From the NCBI RefSeq assembly GCF_025685655.1, contig NZ_JAGSYG010000006.1:62001-126000 (forward strand): a stretch of DNA of 64,000 nucleotides. Reading direction: 5' to 3'. Of the stretch, positions 8,049 to 17,588 are shown piece by piece. Every line of letters starts with the position of its first letter. Position 1 is the stretch's first letter. The position numbers were made by a program, and so were the translations under genes. The stretch is from Acidicapsa ligni. Its GTDB lineage: Bacteria; Acidobacteriota; Terriglobia; Terriglobales; Acidobacteriaceae. Under the pieces are notes generated by a model. The model made no database searches. It was not told the DNA's origin and was given only the letters and a program-made list of their open reading frames with translations.

Positions 8049-9884
8049 TTAGCGGAAAATAATGTTCAGGCCAACGACCATGACCAGCAGAACTATCGCC
8101 AGCGCCTCAGGACGCTTCCACCACGGCAGATGTCCCATCTCAGGTTTGGGCGTAAGCGAATGCACCAGTCCGACCAGTTCCGACTCGGGCCTGGGTTTAC
8201 CGAAAAGGCTCACGATGATGGTCACAATAAAGTTCGTGGAGAAGGCCCAGATCGCTGTCCAGAAATTTTGCGCCATATCGCTGGGATAGTGATGGATGAC
8301 CGCGATCCAGCCGCCGTGCAGACCAGGATGCGCCTCGATTGGCAGCGACAAACCGTGATGGATGATCGCTGCCGTTGTGCCGGAGATCAGTCCGATAAAC
8401 GCTCCGTTGCCGGTTGCGCGCTTCCAGAACATGCCCAGCAGGAAGGTCGCGAACAGTGGCGCATTCACAAAGGAAAACACCAACTGCAGGGTATCCATGA
8501 TGTTGTTGAAGCCGGTCGCCGCGTAGGCTGTTGCCATGGAGAGCAATATGCCTCCGACGGTTGCCCAGCGACCCATCGCAAGGTAGTGGCTATCACTTGC
8601 GCCCTTCTTGATATACGACTGGTAGAGATCGTAAGTCCACACGGTATTGAAAGCCGTAACGTTGCCTGCCATGCCGCTCATAAAGCTGGCCAGGAGCGCC
8701 GTGAGCCCCAGCCCCAGAATGCCGGTGGGGAAATAGTGCAGCAGCATCGAAGGGATCGCCAGATCGTAATCCAGCAGCGGCTTGCCACTGGCGTCGAGTA
8801 CGATCTTGCCCGTAAGCGGATCGGTCTTTGCCGGCACCAATCCCTGCCCCTTCATCGCGGCCTCGCTTGGAAACTCCGTGCTGCGCATGATCGCGCCATT
8901 CGGGCCCACATGCGTCGTTGTTACCGGCTTCGGCGTGGTTGCGGCAATCGCCAGCAGGCCGGGCAGGATAACGAGGAACGGGAAGAACATCTTGGGAATC
9001 GCGGCGATCAGCGGCACACGGCGCGCATTCTCCTCGGAATCCGTTGCCATCGCTGTCTGGATCACGAGGAAGTCTGTGCACCAGTAACCGAAGGACAACA
9101 CAAATCCCAGACCCATCGCGAGGCCGAACCATTCGACGCCGAGCGGGTTGGTGTTGGCATGCTGCATGCCCTGCCACGAATGCAGATACGCCGGGCTAGG
9201 CAGCGAAGCCTTCAGGCCGTTCCATCCGCCGACATTTTTGAGGCCGATCAGTACCAGCGGTAAAAAGCCCGCGATGATCAGGAAGAATTGCAGCACTTCG
9301 TTGTAGATCGCGCTCGTCAGGCCGCCGAGGAAGATGTAGCCCAGAACGATGATCGCCGAAAGCAGAATCGAAAAGTGGAAGATGTAGCCAAGCGGCAGGC
9401 CTGCGGACAGGAAAAGATAATCAAAAACATGCAACGTCTGGATCAGGCGTGCCATGGCATACATCGAAATACCGGACGAAAACACCGTCATCACGGCAAA
9501 CGAACAGGCATTGAGCGCGCGTGTCTTTTCGTCAAAACGGAGCCGTAAAAACTCCGGCACCGACCGCGCCTTGGATCCGTAGTAGAACGGCATCATGAAA
9601 ATGCCGACAAAAATCATCGCCGGGATGGCGCCAATCCAATAAAAATGGCTGGTCGCAATGCCATACTTGGCGCCCGAAGCGCCCATGCCGATAACTTCCT
9701 GCGCGCCAAGGTTGGCGCTGATAAACGCCAGGCCGCAAATCCATGCCGGAAGCGCGCGGCCAGCCTGGAAGAAGTCCTTGCTGGTCTTCATGTAGCGCTT
9801 GAGGGCAAAGCCGATCCCCAGCACAAACACGAAGTACAGCAACATGATAAGCCAGTCAACAGAAGTCAGATTCGTATGGGTCAA
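8049..9884 (-). CDS. Sodium:solute symporter (SSS/SLC5 family)
   Basis: About 611 residues with 13-14 predicted membrane segments. The family core is seen from DWLIMLLYFVFVLGIGFALK, through KTSKDFFQAGRALPAW, GAQEVIGMGASGAKYG, RSVPEFLRLRFDEKTRA and FLGGLTSAIYNEVLQ, to LLASFMSGMAGNVTAFNTVW. It carries a solute with sodium across the inner membrane. The substrate is unknown; a sugar is likely by resemblance to vSGLT-type proteins. Start choice: the frame is open to a TTG at 9980, which would leave only 45 bases to mtnA. TTG at 9884 has GGAG upstream and gives MTHTNLTSVDW, so it is preferred. Confidence 0.85.
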   Translation of the reverse strand: MTHTNLTSVDWLIMLLYFVFVLGIGFALKRYMKTSKDFFQAGRALPAWICGLAFISANLGAQEVIGMGASGAKYGIATSHFYWIGAIPAMIFVGIFMMPFYYGSKARSVPEFLRLRFDEKTRALNACSFAVMTVFSSGISMYAMARLIQTLHVFDYLFLSAGLPLGYIFHFSILLSAIIVLGYIFLGGLTSAIYNEVLQFFLIIAGFLPLVLIGLKNVGGWNGLKASLPSPAYLHSWQGMQHANTNPLGVEWFGLAMGLGFVLSFGYWCTDFLVIQTAMATDSEENARRVPLIAAIPKMFFPFLVILPGLLAIAATTPKPVTTTHVGPNGAIMRSTEFPSEAAMKGQGLVPAKTDPLTGKIVLDASGKPLLDYDLAIPSMLLHYFPTGILGLGLTALLASFMSGMAGNVTAFNTVWTYDLYQSYIKKGASDSHYLAMGRWATVGGILLSMATAYAATGFNNIMDTLQLVFSFVNAPLFATFLLGMFWKRATGNGAFIGLISGTTAAIIHHGLSLPIEAHPGLHGGWIAVIHHYPSDMAQNFWTAIWAFSTNFIVTIIVSLFGKPRPESELVGLVHSLTPKPEMGHLPWWKRPEALAIVLLVMVVGLNIIFR

Positions 9885-10025
9885 GGCAGGCGAACTCCAG
9901 GCGTCGCAAAATGATACGCCGAAGTTCACTCTACTTATGCTGTGGGTCAGTCGTCCAGTCCAAAATGAAAACATTTCCAATTGTTCCGTTTCGGACCCTC
10001 TTTCGAAGCGGTTAAACTGGAAGAG

Positions 10026-11075
10026 ATGATACTTACTCTTGAATGGACCCCCGAAGGCGTCCGGTTTATTGACCAGACCAAGCTTCCACTGGAAGAAAGC
10101 TACGTTCTTGCTACCAGCTACCAGCAGGTCGCGGACGTAATTGTGACTATGGTAGTTCGCGGAGCACCCGCGATCGGCGTCTCCGCTGCCATGGGTATCG
10201 CCCTTGGCGCGAAACAGACCAAGGCCTCCACAACTGAGGAGTTCGCGCCTGAATTTGAGCAGATCTGCAATCTTCTCGCGGGAACGCGCCCTACTGCAGT
10301 CAATCTGTTCTGGGCGATCGACCGCATGAAGGTGCTATTCAGCAAACTGCAGGCCCGCGAAGCCACACTTGCTGAGGTTCAGGAAGCGCTGCTCGCCGAT
10401 GCGCTCGCTATGTACGACGAAGACATCGCCGCCTGCAAACAGATGGGTGCCTACGGCGCCGATCTCATGCCCGACGAAGGCACCGTGCTCACGCACTGCA
10501 ATGCCGGAGCCCTGGCCACCTGTGGTTACGGTACAGCTCTTGGCGTGATTCGCGGCGCAGTCGAGCGCGGCAAGCGCATTCATGTTTTTGCCGACGAGAC
10601 GCGCCCTTTTCTGCAAGGCGCACGTCTTACCGCCTGGGAACTGATGGCTGACGGAATCGAAACAACTGTTCTTTGCGACAATATGGCCGCAAGCCTTATG
10701 CGCCAGGGGCAAATCCAGGCTGTTGTTGTAGGAGCAGATCGCATCGCAGCCAATGGAGATGTCGCCAACAAGATTGGCACCTACGGCGTTGCGGTGCTCG
10801 CCAAGGAGCACGGCATTCCGTTCTACGTCGCCGCTCCGTGGTCCACGATCGACCGTGCGACGCTGACGGGCGACGCAATTCCAATCGAAGAGCGCGCTGC
10901 CATTGAAGTAACCCACCACGGCGGCAAACAGCTTACACCGAACGGTGTCGGTATCCGCAACCCCGCCTTTGATGTAACTCCGGCCAAGTATGTTACGGCG
11001 ATCATCACGGAACGCGGCATTCTTAAAGCACCTTACTCCGAGTCGCTTCAGGCAATGGAACTGATAGCACAGTAA
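10026..11075 (+). CDS. mtnA: S-methyl-5-thioribose-1-phosphate isomerase
   Basis: 349 residues. Converts methylthioribose-1-phosphate to methylthioribulose-1-phosphate in methionine salvage. Motifs: [35 protein letters not shown] (catalytic Cys), [36 protein letters not shown] (catalytic Asp) and [11 protein letters not shown]. The ATG at 10026 follows GGAAGAG and gives the usual family N-terminus; an upstream in-frame codon at 9981 is not needed. It could instead be an eIF-2B-related sugar isomerase, but the motifs fit MtnA well. No other mtn gene is in the window. Confidence 0.93.
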   Translation: MILTLEWTPEGVRFIDQTKLPLEESYVLATSYQQVADVIVTMVVRGAPAIGVSAAMGIALGAKQTKASTTEEFAPEFEQICNLLAGTRPTAVNLFWAIDRMKVLFSKLQAREATLAEVQEALLADALAMYDEDIAACKQMGAYGADLMPDEGTVLTHCNAGALATCGYGTALGVIRGAVERGKRIHVFADETRPFLQGARLTAWELMADGIETTVLCDNMAASLMRQGQIQAVVVGADRIAANGDVANKIGTYGVAVLAKEHGIPFYVAAPWSTIDRATLTGDAIPIEERAAIEVTHHGGKQLTPNGVGIRNPAFDVTPAKYVTAIITERGILKAPYSESLQAMELIAQ

Positions 11076-11085
11076 CCAGGATAGT

Positions 11086-11127
11086 CAGCAGGGCGCGACG
11101 GATAACATCCTCCATCGCGTCCTGCTG
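11086..11127. terminator. Convergent terminator hairpin between mtnA and the NHL gene
   Basis: CAGCAGGGCGCGA pairs with TCGCGTCCTGCTG over 13 bp with one G-U pair; loop of 16 bases. It starts 11 bases after the mtnA stop and would serve both converging genes. Confidence 0.65.
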
Positions 11128-11169
11128 GAGCTAGCCCCGCTGAAGTTATAGATATAGAAACTTCCACAC

Positions 11170-14100
11170 CTACAAATCTCCCGGCGCAGAGACTACTTTC
11201 GGCATCTCAATCTTCTGCTTCATGGATACGATATTTACAGGCAGCGACAGCCTGGCTGGCATAACCGTGACCACTCCTGTTGTGCATTGAAAGCTGTAAT
11301 TCGCCGCCTTGAGTGTGCCCACGCTCGCGATGAGCTTGTAGGATCCAACTGTAGATTTGCCGATGACGGATGTCTGCAATACAGGTTTTCCCGTCACAAC
11401 ACCTGCTGTATCGCCGTTAAGCAGCCCGCTGAACTGATACGTAAATACCGGCAGCGAACTACCATAAGTCATCGATACAGACTGAGGAACAACCGTTAGA
11501 GTGGCCTTGTTCACTGTAACGACTCCCGCCTTCATTTTGAAGGAGTAGATCGCACTGGCCAGCGTTCCCAATTCTGCCGTCACCGCATAGCTGCCAACGT
11601 TCGCCCTGGCGGGTGCCATGATCGCAAAAGCCGGTTTACCAGACACTGTGCTCGCTGTATCTCCATTCATAAAGCCGGTGAGATCGTATTGAAATAACGG
11701 AACCTTGCCGCCATAAGTCATCGAGGCAGCACGAGGCGAAATCGTCAACACCGCCTTGGCAATCACGGCTTGTGCCGTTCCCCATTGAAAGCTGTAGTTT
11801 GACGAAACCATCGTTCCGGCCTGTGCGGTGATACGGTAACTTCCGGGCTTTGATTTCGAACTCGCCGATGAGGTCAGGACTGGAGCACCACGGAATGCTT
11901 TGGCTGCCGTATCTCCACTTACAAGGCCTGCGACCTGATAGGTGAGCTTCGGCATACTTGCTCCATACGAAGCAGTTACAGCATCGGGTGTAATTGTAAG
12001 TGGAGCCTTGCCTATCGCGAGCGTACCCGATACGAACCTGAAACTATAGTTCGCCGAAACAAGGTTCCCCTGCGCGGGTGTTATCGCGTAGCTCCCGACC
12101 GTTGAATTTGCGTTTGCTGTCGATGTCATCGCAGGTGTTCCCTTGAAAGCTGTCATCGCGTTATCGCCGTTGACAAATCCTGAGGTTGTATAACTAAAAG
12201 AAGTAGGAATCGTTCCGTACACAGCGCTTATATTGGTGGCTTTAATCGTAAGTACGGCGGCAGTGACCAGGAAGCTCTGCGTCACGGGAGAAGCAGCAGT
12301 GGTGGATGAGTTGCCCACCTGAAGCGCCTCGATGACAACCGTGCCAACACCGCTTACCGTTAACGTCGTGCCGCTTTTCGCAAGAACCGCGGAGCCACTT
12401 ATGACCTTGTAACTTACAGCCAATCCGGACGAAGACGTGGCAGATAATAAGACCGGCCCGGAGCCATAGATTACATTGCTGATTGCTGGAAAAGTGATCG
12501 TCTGATTGGTTTTTCCAAGAGCGGTTCCTTGCATCGGAATCGACTCTACAACGTCATTTTCCGCGCCTGTGTTGATCGCGAATGTGGCGGCTTCCTGAAG
12601 TGGAGTTCCCGCTGCCTGTGGGGCAAAATCAATTGATAAATTGCAAAATCCCCCTACGGAAATATTACTTTCATCGGCACACAGATTGCTGGCGGAAGCG
12701 GCCTCTGGAAAATCTTTGGCGTAGCTGATCGAACTGATCGCAAACGATTCGTTACCCCTGTTACCAATCCGCATCCCCTGCGCGCTATCTGCGCTTACTG
12801 AGCCGAGATAGGTGTTTGCAAAATTCATTTGCGCAGGCGTGGATAAGTCAAATTTTATAACTTGGTTATTTCCTGTATCCGCTACATATACATTTCCGTC
12901 TCTATCCAGAGCGAGGCCGGTCGGTCCATTCAGGCCTGTGGCCACGGTCACTTGCGGACCATAGGCATTTCCATTCCAGGGCAGCATTACGAGCTGATTG
13001 CCGTTTGTATCCAGCACGTAAAGATTCAAGTTGCCATCAACGGCGATCGCCGTGGGAAGAACCACTCTACTGAGAGTTATAGGCACCTGCAGAAGATAAC
13101 TCGTCCCACTTTTCGGCAGCTTTACCAGCGCTTTCAGATAAGGATTTGTGATGTATACATCGCCTTGAATATCCACGGCAATACCGGTTGGAAATTTGAA
13201 TGATCCATTCACCAAAGTACCCTTGGCAAAACCGCTGCCAGTCCATGCTTCGTAGTCGAGACGGCTGTCGAGCGTATCCGTGATGTACACATTGCCATGA
13301 GAATCGGCAGCGACATTCGATGGTCCGTACATGCCGGTTCCAAGTTTGATGGCAGTTCCATAGCCACTCCCCATCCAGGGCAATCGAACTACCTTGTCAT
13401 TTCCATTTGAAACAACATACAGGTTATTCGCAGCATCGACCATGAGGCCCATCGGACTGTTCAGCCTGTCGATAGGGAGAGTTATCTGTGCTCCAAAGCC
13501 AGTGCTGCTCCAGGGCAGTTCAACTACGCGATTGTTGCCGGTGTCTGCAATAAAAACATTGCCATTGCCATCAATAGCCACACCGGATGGACCGCTCAAA
13601 CCCGAGCCCAGAAACGTCCGCGTAGCAGGGAGAAATGCGATCTTCGGCTGCAATCCCATGCCGGCAAAGTAAGCGGCAGCCAGTATATTTCCTTCGGGGT
13701 CGTAGATCACCAGGGCACCCATGCGCGCGCCCGAGTCGCTCGGTGTAAAGGCAACATTGATTCCACATGCAGTAAGTGCGGCATAACTCTGTGCTAAGCA
13801 TGAACTTGATCCTGCATCGGTAAAATCATGCCCGATCATGCCGTTCGTATAGATACTTACTGAGCCTATAACTGTTCCTGCTGCGATATTGAAGTTATAA
13901 GTCTGAACAGCGGCTGAAACCCCCACCGGCGTCGATGGAAAATTCACACTCGTCGTCAGCACCTGCCACGTCTGATTGCTGGCCGTTTCCTCAACATAGA
14001 CTTTGCCGCTTCCGTCCACAATTACGCCGGATGGAGAAGCAAATACGCTGGCCACGGACACCTGCCCGTTAAAGCGAGTCTGGCCTGCTGCCCATATCTC

Positions 14101-14871
14101 TTCCACAACGCGATTGTTACCGGTATCCGTGACGTAGACGTTGCCCCCGGGATCTACAGCGATTGCAGCAGGGGCGAGTAATTGTTTGCCTAAAATCTGC
14201 TGCGTCGTGTACCTGGTTGCGGACCATGTCTCCTTCAACGCGCGGTTGTTTCCTGTATCCGCGATATACAGATTCAGCCCGGCATCGACGGCAACGCCGC
14301 GTGGATTACTTAAACCGGCGATGAGTACGGCAGGTGCGCCATAACTATTACCCAGGCGCGGCAGAATCACGATGCGATTGTTCCCGGCATCGGCCACATA
14401 TACGTTGTCGGCAGCGTCTACAGCAATGCCGCTCGGAGTATTCAGACTCCTGGCGATAACTACGGCGGGGCCAAAGCCTGTGGATGTTACGGGCAACATG
14501 AGAATGCGATTATTACCCGTGTCCGATACATACACGTTGCCGCTCCAGTCAACGGCTACACCGGTCGGGCTTTCGAGTCCGCTGAGGATCGTTACCGGCG
14601 CTCCGAGTCCGCTACTGGAAGCCGCGAGGTACACCACGCGGTTGTTGCCTGTATCCGCAATGAACAGGTTGCCTTTGCCATCGGTGGCCAGCGCGGTTGG
14701 CGAGGCCAATCCCTGGTGCGCGACGCTGATTTGCGTCCCGGCAAATGTAACCTGCGCTTCTCCCTGTGCAGGCCAGAGCAACAAAAAAGCGGCAGGAATT
14801 GCCACTCCACGCAATACCAACAGCCTAGTCTTACCGATGGTCTTACCAAGGAAAAGCCAGCGACTAAGCAT
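11170..14871 (-). CDS. Large secreted NHL-repeat and MBG-domain protein
   Basis: About 1233 residues. A signal peptide precedes GEAQ (hydrophobic GVAIPAAFLLLW). The N-terminal 300 residues and a second block at about 430-680 are NHL-type beta-propeller repeats, each with a variant of DGKGNLFIADTGNNRVV. Between them is a domain of about 130 residues. The C-terminal part holds about five MBG repeats of 80-90 residues that begin with variants of LTITPDAVTASYG or LTVVPQSVSMTYG. It probably works outside the cell in binding; ligand unknown. ATG at 14910 is also possible but has no ribosome site, while 14871 starts closer to the signal peptide. Confidence 0.8.
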   Translation of the reverse strand: MLSRWLFLGKTIGKTRLLVLRGVAIPAAFLLLWPAQGEAQVTFAGTQISVAHQGLASPTALATDGKGNLFIADTGNNRVVYLAASSSGLGAPVTILSGLESPTGVAVDWSGNVYVSDTGNNRILMLPVTSTGFGPAVVIARSLNTPSGIAVDAADNVYVADAGNNRIVILPRLGNSYGAPAVLIAGLSNPRGVAVDAGLNLYIADTGNNRALKETWSATRYTTQQILGKQLLAPAAIAVDPGGNVYVTDTGNNRVVEEIWAAGQTRFNGQVSVASVFASPSGVIVDGSGKVYVEETASNQTWQVLTTSVNFPSTPVGVSAAVQTYNFNIAAGTVIGSVSIYTNGMIGHDFTDAGSSSCLAQSYAALTACGINVAFTPSDSGARMGALVIYDPEGNILAAAYFAGMGLQPKIAFLPATRTFLGSGLSGPSGVAIDGNGNVFIADTGNNRVVELPWSSTGFGAQITLPIDRLNSPMGLMVDAANNLYVVSNGNDKVVRLPWMGSGYGTAIKLGTGMYGPSNVAADSHGNVYITDTLDSRLDYEAWTGSGFAKGTLVNGSFKFPTGIAVDIQGDVYITNPYLKALVKLPKSGTSYLLQVPITLSRVVLPTAIAVDGNLNLYVLDTNGNQLVMLPWNGNAYGPQVTVATGLNGPTGLALDRDGNVYVADTGNNQVIKFDLSTPAQMNFANTYLGSVSADSAQGMRIGNRGNESFAISSISYAKDFPEAASASNLCADESNISVGGFCNLSIDFAPQAAGTPLQEAATFAINTGAENDVVESIPMQGTALGKTNQTITFPAISNVIYGSGPVLLSATSSSGLAVSYKVISGSAVLAKSGTTLTVSGVGTVVIEALQVGNSSTTAASPVTQSFLVTAAVLTIKATNISAVYGTIPTSFSYTTSGFVNGDNAMTAFKGTPAMTSTANANSTVGSYAITPAQGNLVSANYSFRFVSGTLAIGKAPLTITPDAVTASYGASMPKLTYQVAGLVSGDTAAKAFRGAPVLTSSASSKSKPGSYRITAQAGTMVSSNYSFQWGTAQAVIAKAVLTISPRAASMTYGGKVPLFQYDLTGFMNGDTASTVSGKPAFAIMAPARANVGSYAVTAELGTLASAIYSFKMKAGVVTVNKATLTVVPQSVSMTYGSSLPVFTYQFSGLLNGDTAGVVTGKPVLQTSVIGKSTVGSYKLIASVGTLKAANYSFQCTTGVVTVMPARLSLPVNIVSMKQKIEMPKVVSAPGDL

Positions 14872-15011
14872 GGTCAGTAGAGCCTCGCATTCAAGTGATT
14901 TCAAATCCATTCATCGACGAGCGATCTGGATTTCTTGAATGAAAACCCGCTTTGGCACACTTATAATCGGGTAGATTTTCTGCTTACTTAGTTTTGCCTA
15001 TAACGGGAAAG

Positions 15012-15041
15012 ACCAGGCCTTATTAAAAACCAGGTCTTATT
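15012..15041. repeat. Two-copy 13-bp direct repeat, period 17
   Basis: ACCAGGCCTTATT and ACCAGGTCTTATT, one mismatch, immediately upstream of the small membrane protein gene. It could be a slippage product or a tandem protein-binding site. Confidence 0.5.
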
Positions 15042-15054
15042 CTTTTGCCGTAGA

Positions 15055-15366
15055 GTGAATGCAGTGCTGCAGCGATCTCCAATCTTCCGGCTCAAACAAC
15101 GATCCCTGGCCCGTGGCACTATCCTGGCCCTCGCGTGCTTCGCCATCAGTTTTCGCATGTCCAGTTTCCCGGATGTGCAGCCCTGCCTCTGGCTGATTCT
15201 TCCCTTCCTGGTAGTCTGCGGCGCTACATGGGACACGGCCCGGTGCCTGCAAAAACGCTGGAACTTTTATCACGGCGCGGTTCTGTTGCTGCTGTACGTC
15301 GATCTGATGATCCTGCTGATGATCGTGTTTTTCCTGCTGGCTCCCTACTCCAACGTTCTGCTGTAG
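15055..15366 (+). CDS. Small three-TM membrane protein, unknown
   Basis: 103 residues. A basic N-terminus is followed by three hydrophobic stretches (ARGTILALACFAISF, PCLWLILPFLVVCGA and GAVLLLLYVDLMILLMIVFF). There is no recognised family motif. It lies 80 bases before mscL on the same strand. The ATG has only a weak ribosome site. Coding status is supported by the hydrophobic pattern and lack of interruption, not by family recognition. Confidence 0.55.
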   Translation: MNAVLQRSPIFRLKQRSLARGTILALACFAISFRMSSFPDVQPCLWLILPFLVVCGATWDTARCLQKRWNFYHGAVLLLLYVDLMILLMIVFFLLAPYSNVLL

Positions 15367-15446
15367 TGCAATGTGAGTCTTCCCTTCGCCACATCCACGT
15401 TGTAGGATGGGCGAGTCGGGCATCCTGACCACGAAAGAGGGCCTTC

Positions 15447-15860
15447 ATGCTGAAAGGTTTCAGGGACTTTATTCTTCGCGGGAACGTTGTTGATCTCGCA
15501 GTGGCTGTCATCCTTGGCGCCGCGTTTAACGCCATCGTCGGTTCGCTGGTTGCGAATATTCTCAACCCCCTGCTAGCAGCCCTCGTCGGTAAACCGGACT
15601 TCAGCTATCTGATCCTCGAGGTGCATGGCGGCAAAGTTCAATACGGACTCTTTCTCAATGCAGTCATTAACTTCCTGCTGGTCGCCAGCGCGGTTTATTT
15701 CGGCGTAGTTCTGCCGATCAACAAGTTCACCGCACGACTCCAGGCGCTTAAGGGACCTGCACCCGTCGCTGCTCCCACCACCAAGGCCTGCCCGGAATGC
15801 CTCAGCGAGATACCGCTGGCCGCCAGGCGCTGCTCCCACTGCGGCCAGCCTGTCGCCTGA
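15447..15860 (+). CDS. mscL: Large-conductance mechanosensitive channel with C-terminal zinc ribbon
   Basis: 137 residues. The MscL part is clear: FRDFILRGNVVDLAVAVILG (N-terminal helix and TM1), a periplasmic loop, then VQYGLFLNAVINFLLVASAV (TM2). It relieves hypo-osmotic shock from the inner membrane. Instead of the usual C-terminal helical bundle, the protein ends with a Cys-X2-Cys ... Cys-X2-Cys unit (Cys 115, 118, 129, 132; CPEC and CSHC), a zinc-ribbon-like tail on the cytoplasmic side. The start has AAAGAGGG upstream. Confidence 0.9.
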   Translation: MLKGFRDFILRGNVVDLAVAVILGAAFNAIVGSLVANILNPLLAALVGKPDFSYLILEVHGGKVQYGLFLNAVINFLLVASAVYFGVVLPINKFTARLQALKGPAPVAAPTTKACPECLSEIPLAARRCSHCGQPVA

Positions 15861-15944
15861 TTTCGGTCGTTTGTTTCAACGTAAATGGGCCTACGGAACT
15901 TGGTACGCATAACTCGCGTACACCAGGATGTCTGGAGGTCCAGT

Positions 15945-16616
15945 TTGCCTAATTCACGCGCCGGAATTCTCACCTTTGGCGGCCTTGCACTCGGCTGTCT
16001 CTTTGCCTGGGGTGTCTTCTGCTTTTCGTCGAACCCCTCTTCTGTCTCCGCCGCGGTCAATGAAATCTCCCCGCCAGCCTACTCCCTTGTCTACGACAAG
16101 GATGGCGATCTCGCCCCGCCGATGCAGTACCGCCAGTGGGTCTATCTCACCAGCGGTCTGGACATGAGCTACACGCCGAAAGCTGACAGCAGCATGTCGA
16201 TGTTCGACAACGTCTTTGTAAATCCAGAGGCGTGGAACAGTTTTCAGACGACCGGCACCTGGCCCGACAAGACGGTGCTGGTGCTAGAGGTCCGCGGGGC
16301 TCAATCGAAGGGCTCCATCAATAAGAGCGGCCATTTCCAGAGTGGAGATCTCATGGGAATGGAGATTCACGTGAAAGACGAATCCCGTTTTCCCGGCAAG
16401 TGGGCTTTCTTCGATGTCGCCAGCCCGACAAAGGCTACGCTCATTCCCGAGAAAGCGTCCTGCTATACCTGCCATAAGGACCACGCAGCCGTAGACACAA
16501 CATTCGTTCAGTTCTACCCGACACTACTGCCCATCGCGCAGAAAAAGGCCACGCTAAGCGCCCCCTATCGGAAAGAAGTTTCTCCCGAGACACCCAATAA
16601 GGCAGACGCCAAATAG
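15945..16616 (+). CDS. Cytochrome P460-like c-type heme protein
   Basis: About 223 residues. TTG at 15945 has GGAGG 6 bases upstream and leads straight into a signal peptide/anchor (GGLALGCLFAWGVFCF). The P460 fold is indicated by MQYRQWVYLTSGLDMSY, DNVFVNPEAW, FQTTGTWPDKTVLVLE and a C-terminal CYTCHKDHAAVDTTFVQFYPTL, a CxxCH heme c site. P460 proteins oxidise hydroxylamine or nitric oxide in ammonia oxidisers; here the role is unknown. It would act outside the cytoplasm and depend on the ccm cluster about 4 kb away. An ATG at 15885 is in frame but has no ribosome site. Confidence 0.8.
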   Translation: MPNSRAGILTFGGLALGCLFAWGVFCFSSNPSSVSAAVNEISPPAYSLVYDKDGDLAPPMQYRQWVYLTSGLDMSYTPKADSSMSMFDNVFVNPEAWNSFQTTGTWPDKTVLVLEVRGAQSKGSINKSGHFQSGDLMGMEIHVKDESRFPGKWAFFDVASPTKATLIPEKASCYTCHKDHAAVDTTFVQFYPTLLPIAQKKATLSAPYRKEVSPETPNKADAK

Positions 16617-16629
16617 CGGCGTCTATAAC

Positions 16630-17265
16630 CTAGTGCGCGAACCGCAACACGGATGAGTCAACGCTCTGCAGCAGAATGTACAGGTAGCAGGCCGCACTCA
16701 ACAAGGGTGGAAGCCACAAGGCTGCATGCTTCCGCACCAGATAATTGATTACCTTCATGTTAGGCGTCTTGTGGGGTGGAAAAGCCTTGCGATCATGCCG
16801 CGAGGCTTTTCGCGCCGCATCGAGGCTGAGTTCCGTCTTGAGGAGCGCAAAATTGGCCGTGTTGTGAAAGCGAAGTAATCCACGCAGCAGATGATCGGTG
16901 TCAATCCAGTATTCGCGGTCATAATCTGCCTCAAGCAGAGCGCAGGCAATCGCTTTTCTGGCCACGTGATCCAGATCCGGATGACCATCGTGATTCGGCG
17001 CAACCTGGGAAGGCGATGCAGGCAGTCCGGAGAGCCAGCGCAGGTAAAACGCATTGTCTTTCAGATGCCCAATCCGCACCGCGCGCGAATTTTCCTCCAC
17101 ACTGATGCCAGAGAGGAGATCCGCGACAGTAACTGTCATCTCCCGACGACGTTGCGCCTCATGACGAGCAAAATACAATGCCCGACGAGCCTCTTCGGTG
17201 TAGCGCTGCACAACGATCTCGGCTGTGTTGTTTGCCGATGTTTTCCCCGGTCCGATGAGTCCCAT
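16630..17265 (-). CDS. Clp N-terminal-repeat domain protein with C-terminal membrane anchor
   Basis: 211 residues. Residues about 15-140 look like the ClpA/ClpC N-domain: YTEEARRALYFARHEAQR, then TVADLLSGISVEENS, then IDTDHLLRGLLRFHNT. No ATPase domain follows; the protein ends in a hydrophobic segment (LWLPPLLSAACYLYILL), so it would sit in the inner membrane. AAGGAGA 8 bases before ATG 17265 fixes the start. Clp N-domains bind adaptors and substrates. A free-standing, membrane-tethered one could recruit or decoy Clp clients; this is inference. Confidence 0.75.
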   Translation of the reverse strand: MGLIGPGKTSANNTAEIVVQRYTEEARRALYFARHEAQRRREMTVTVADLLSGISVEENSRAVRIGHLKDNAFYLRWLSGLPASPSQVAPNHDGHPDLDHVARKAIACALLEADYDREYWIDTDHLLRGLLRFHNTANFALLKTELSLDAARKASRHDRKAFPPHKTPNMKVINYLVRKHAALWLPPLLSAACYLYILLQSVDSSVLRFAH

Positions 17266-17588
17266 TTGCCCCGTCTCCTTCAGCTCTCTACTAGTCTTGC
17301 GTATATAAAAGTAGGTCGATCGATGGACGTTAACAATCACACGATAGCGCTGTCAACTTCCACCTATGGGTCACAGAAACGAAGAACCAAATCGGGTAGA
17401 AGTTCAGTCAGTTTCCCAATCTGGATCGCATCTGCAATTCACAAAATGGCGGCGATAGAGCAACGGGCGGCGGCAATGCGAATCTATCATTAACCGAAAT
17501 TCGTCCATTAGAACCAGCGAGAGATTGCCTGTTGTAATCTGATTCTTCAATATTGTTTGCAATATCTAGCGATTGAGGAATCCCATAC
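17266..17588. other. Divergent intergenic region, no gene seen
   Basis: 323 bases between the Clp_N-membrane protein and the M28 peptidase, which point away from each other. It should contain both promoters. No strong hairpin, repeat or small ORF was recognised. Confidence 0.5.

Noticed and set aside
8130..9263. 377-residue open frame on the plus strand
   Set aside because: Antisense to the sodium:solute symporter, which has clear membrane segments and family motifs; no ribosome site or recognisable domain.
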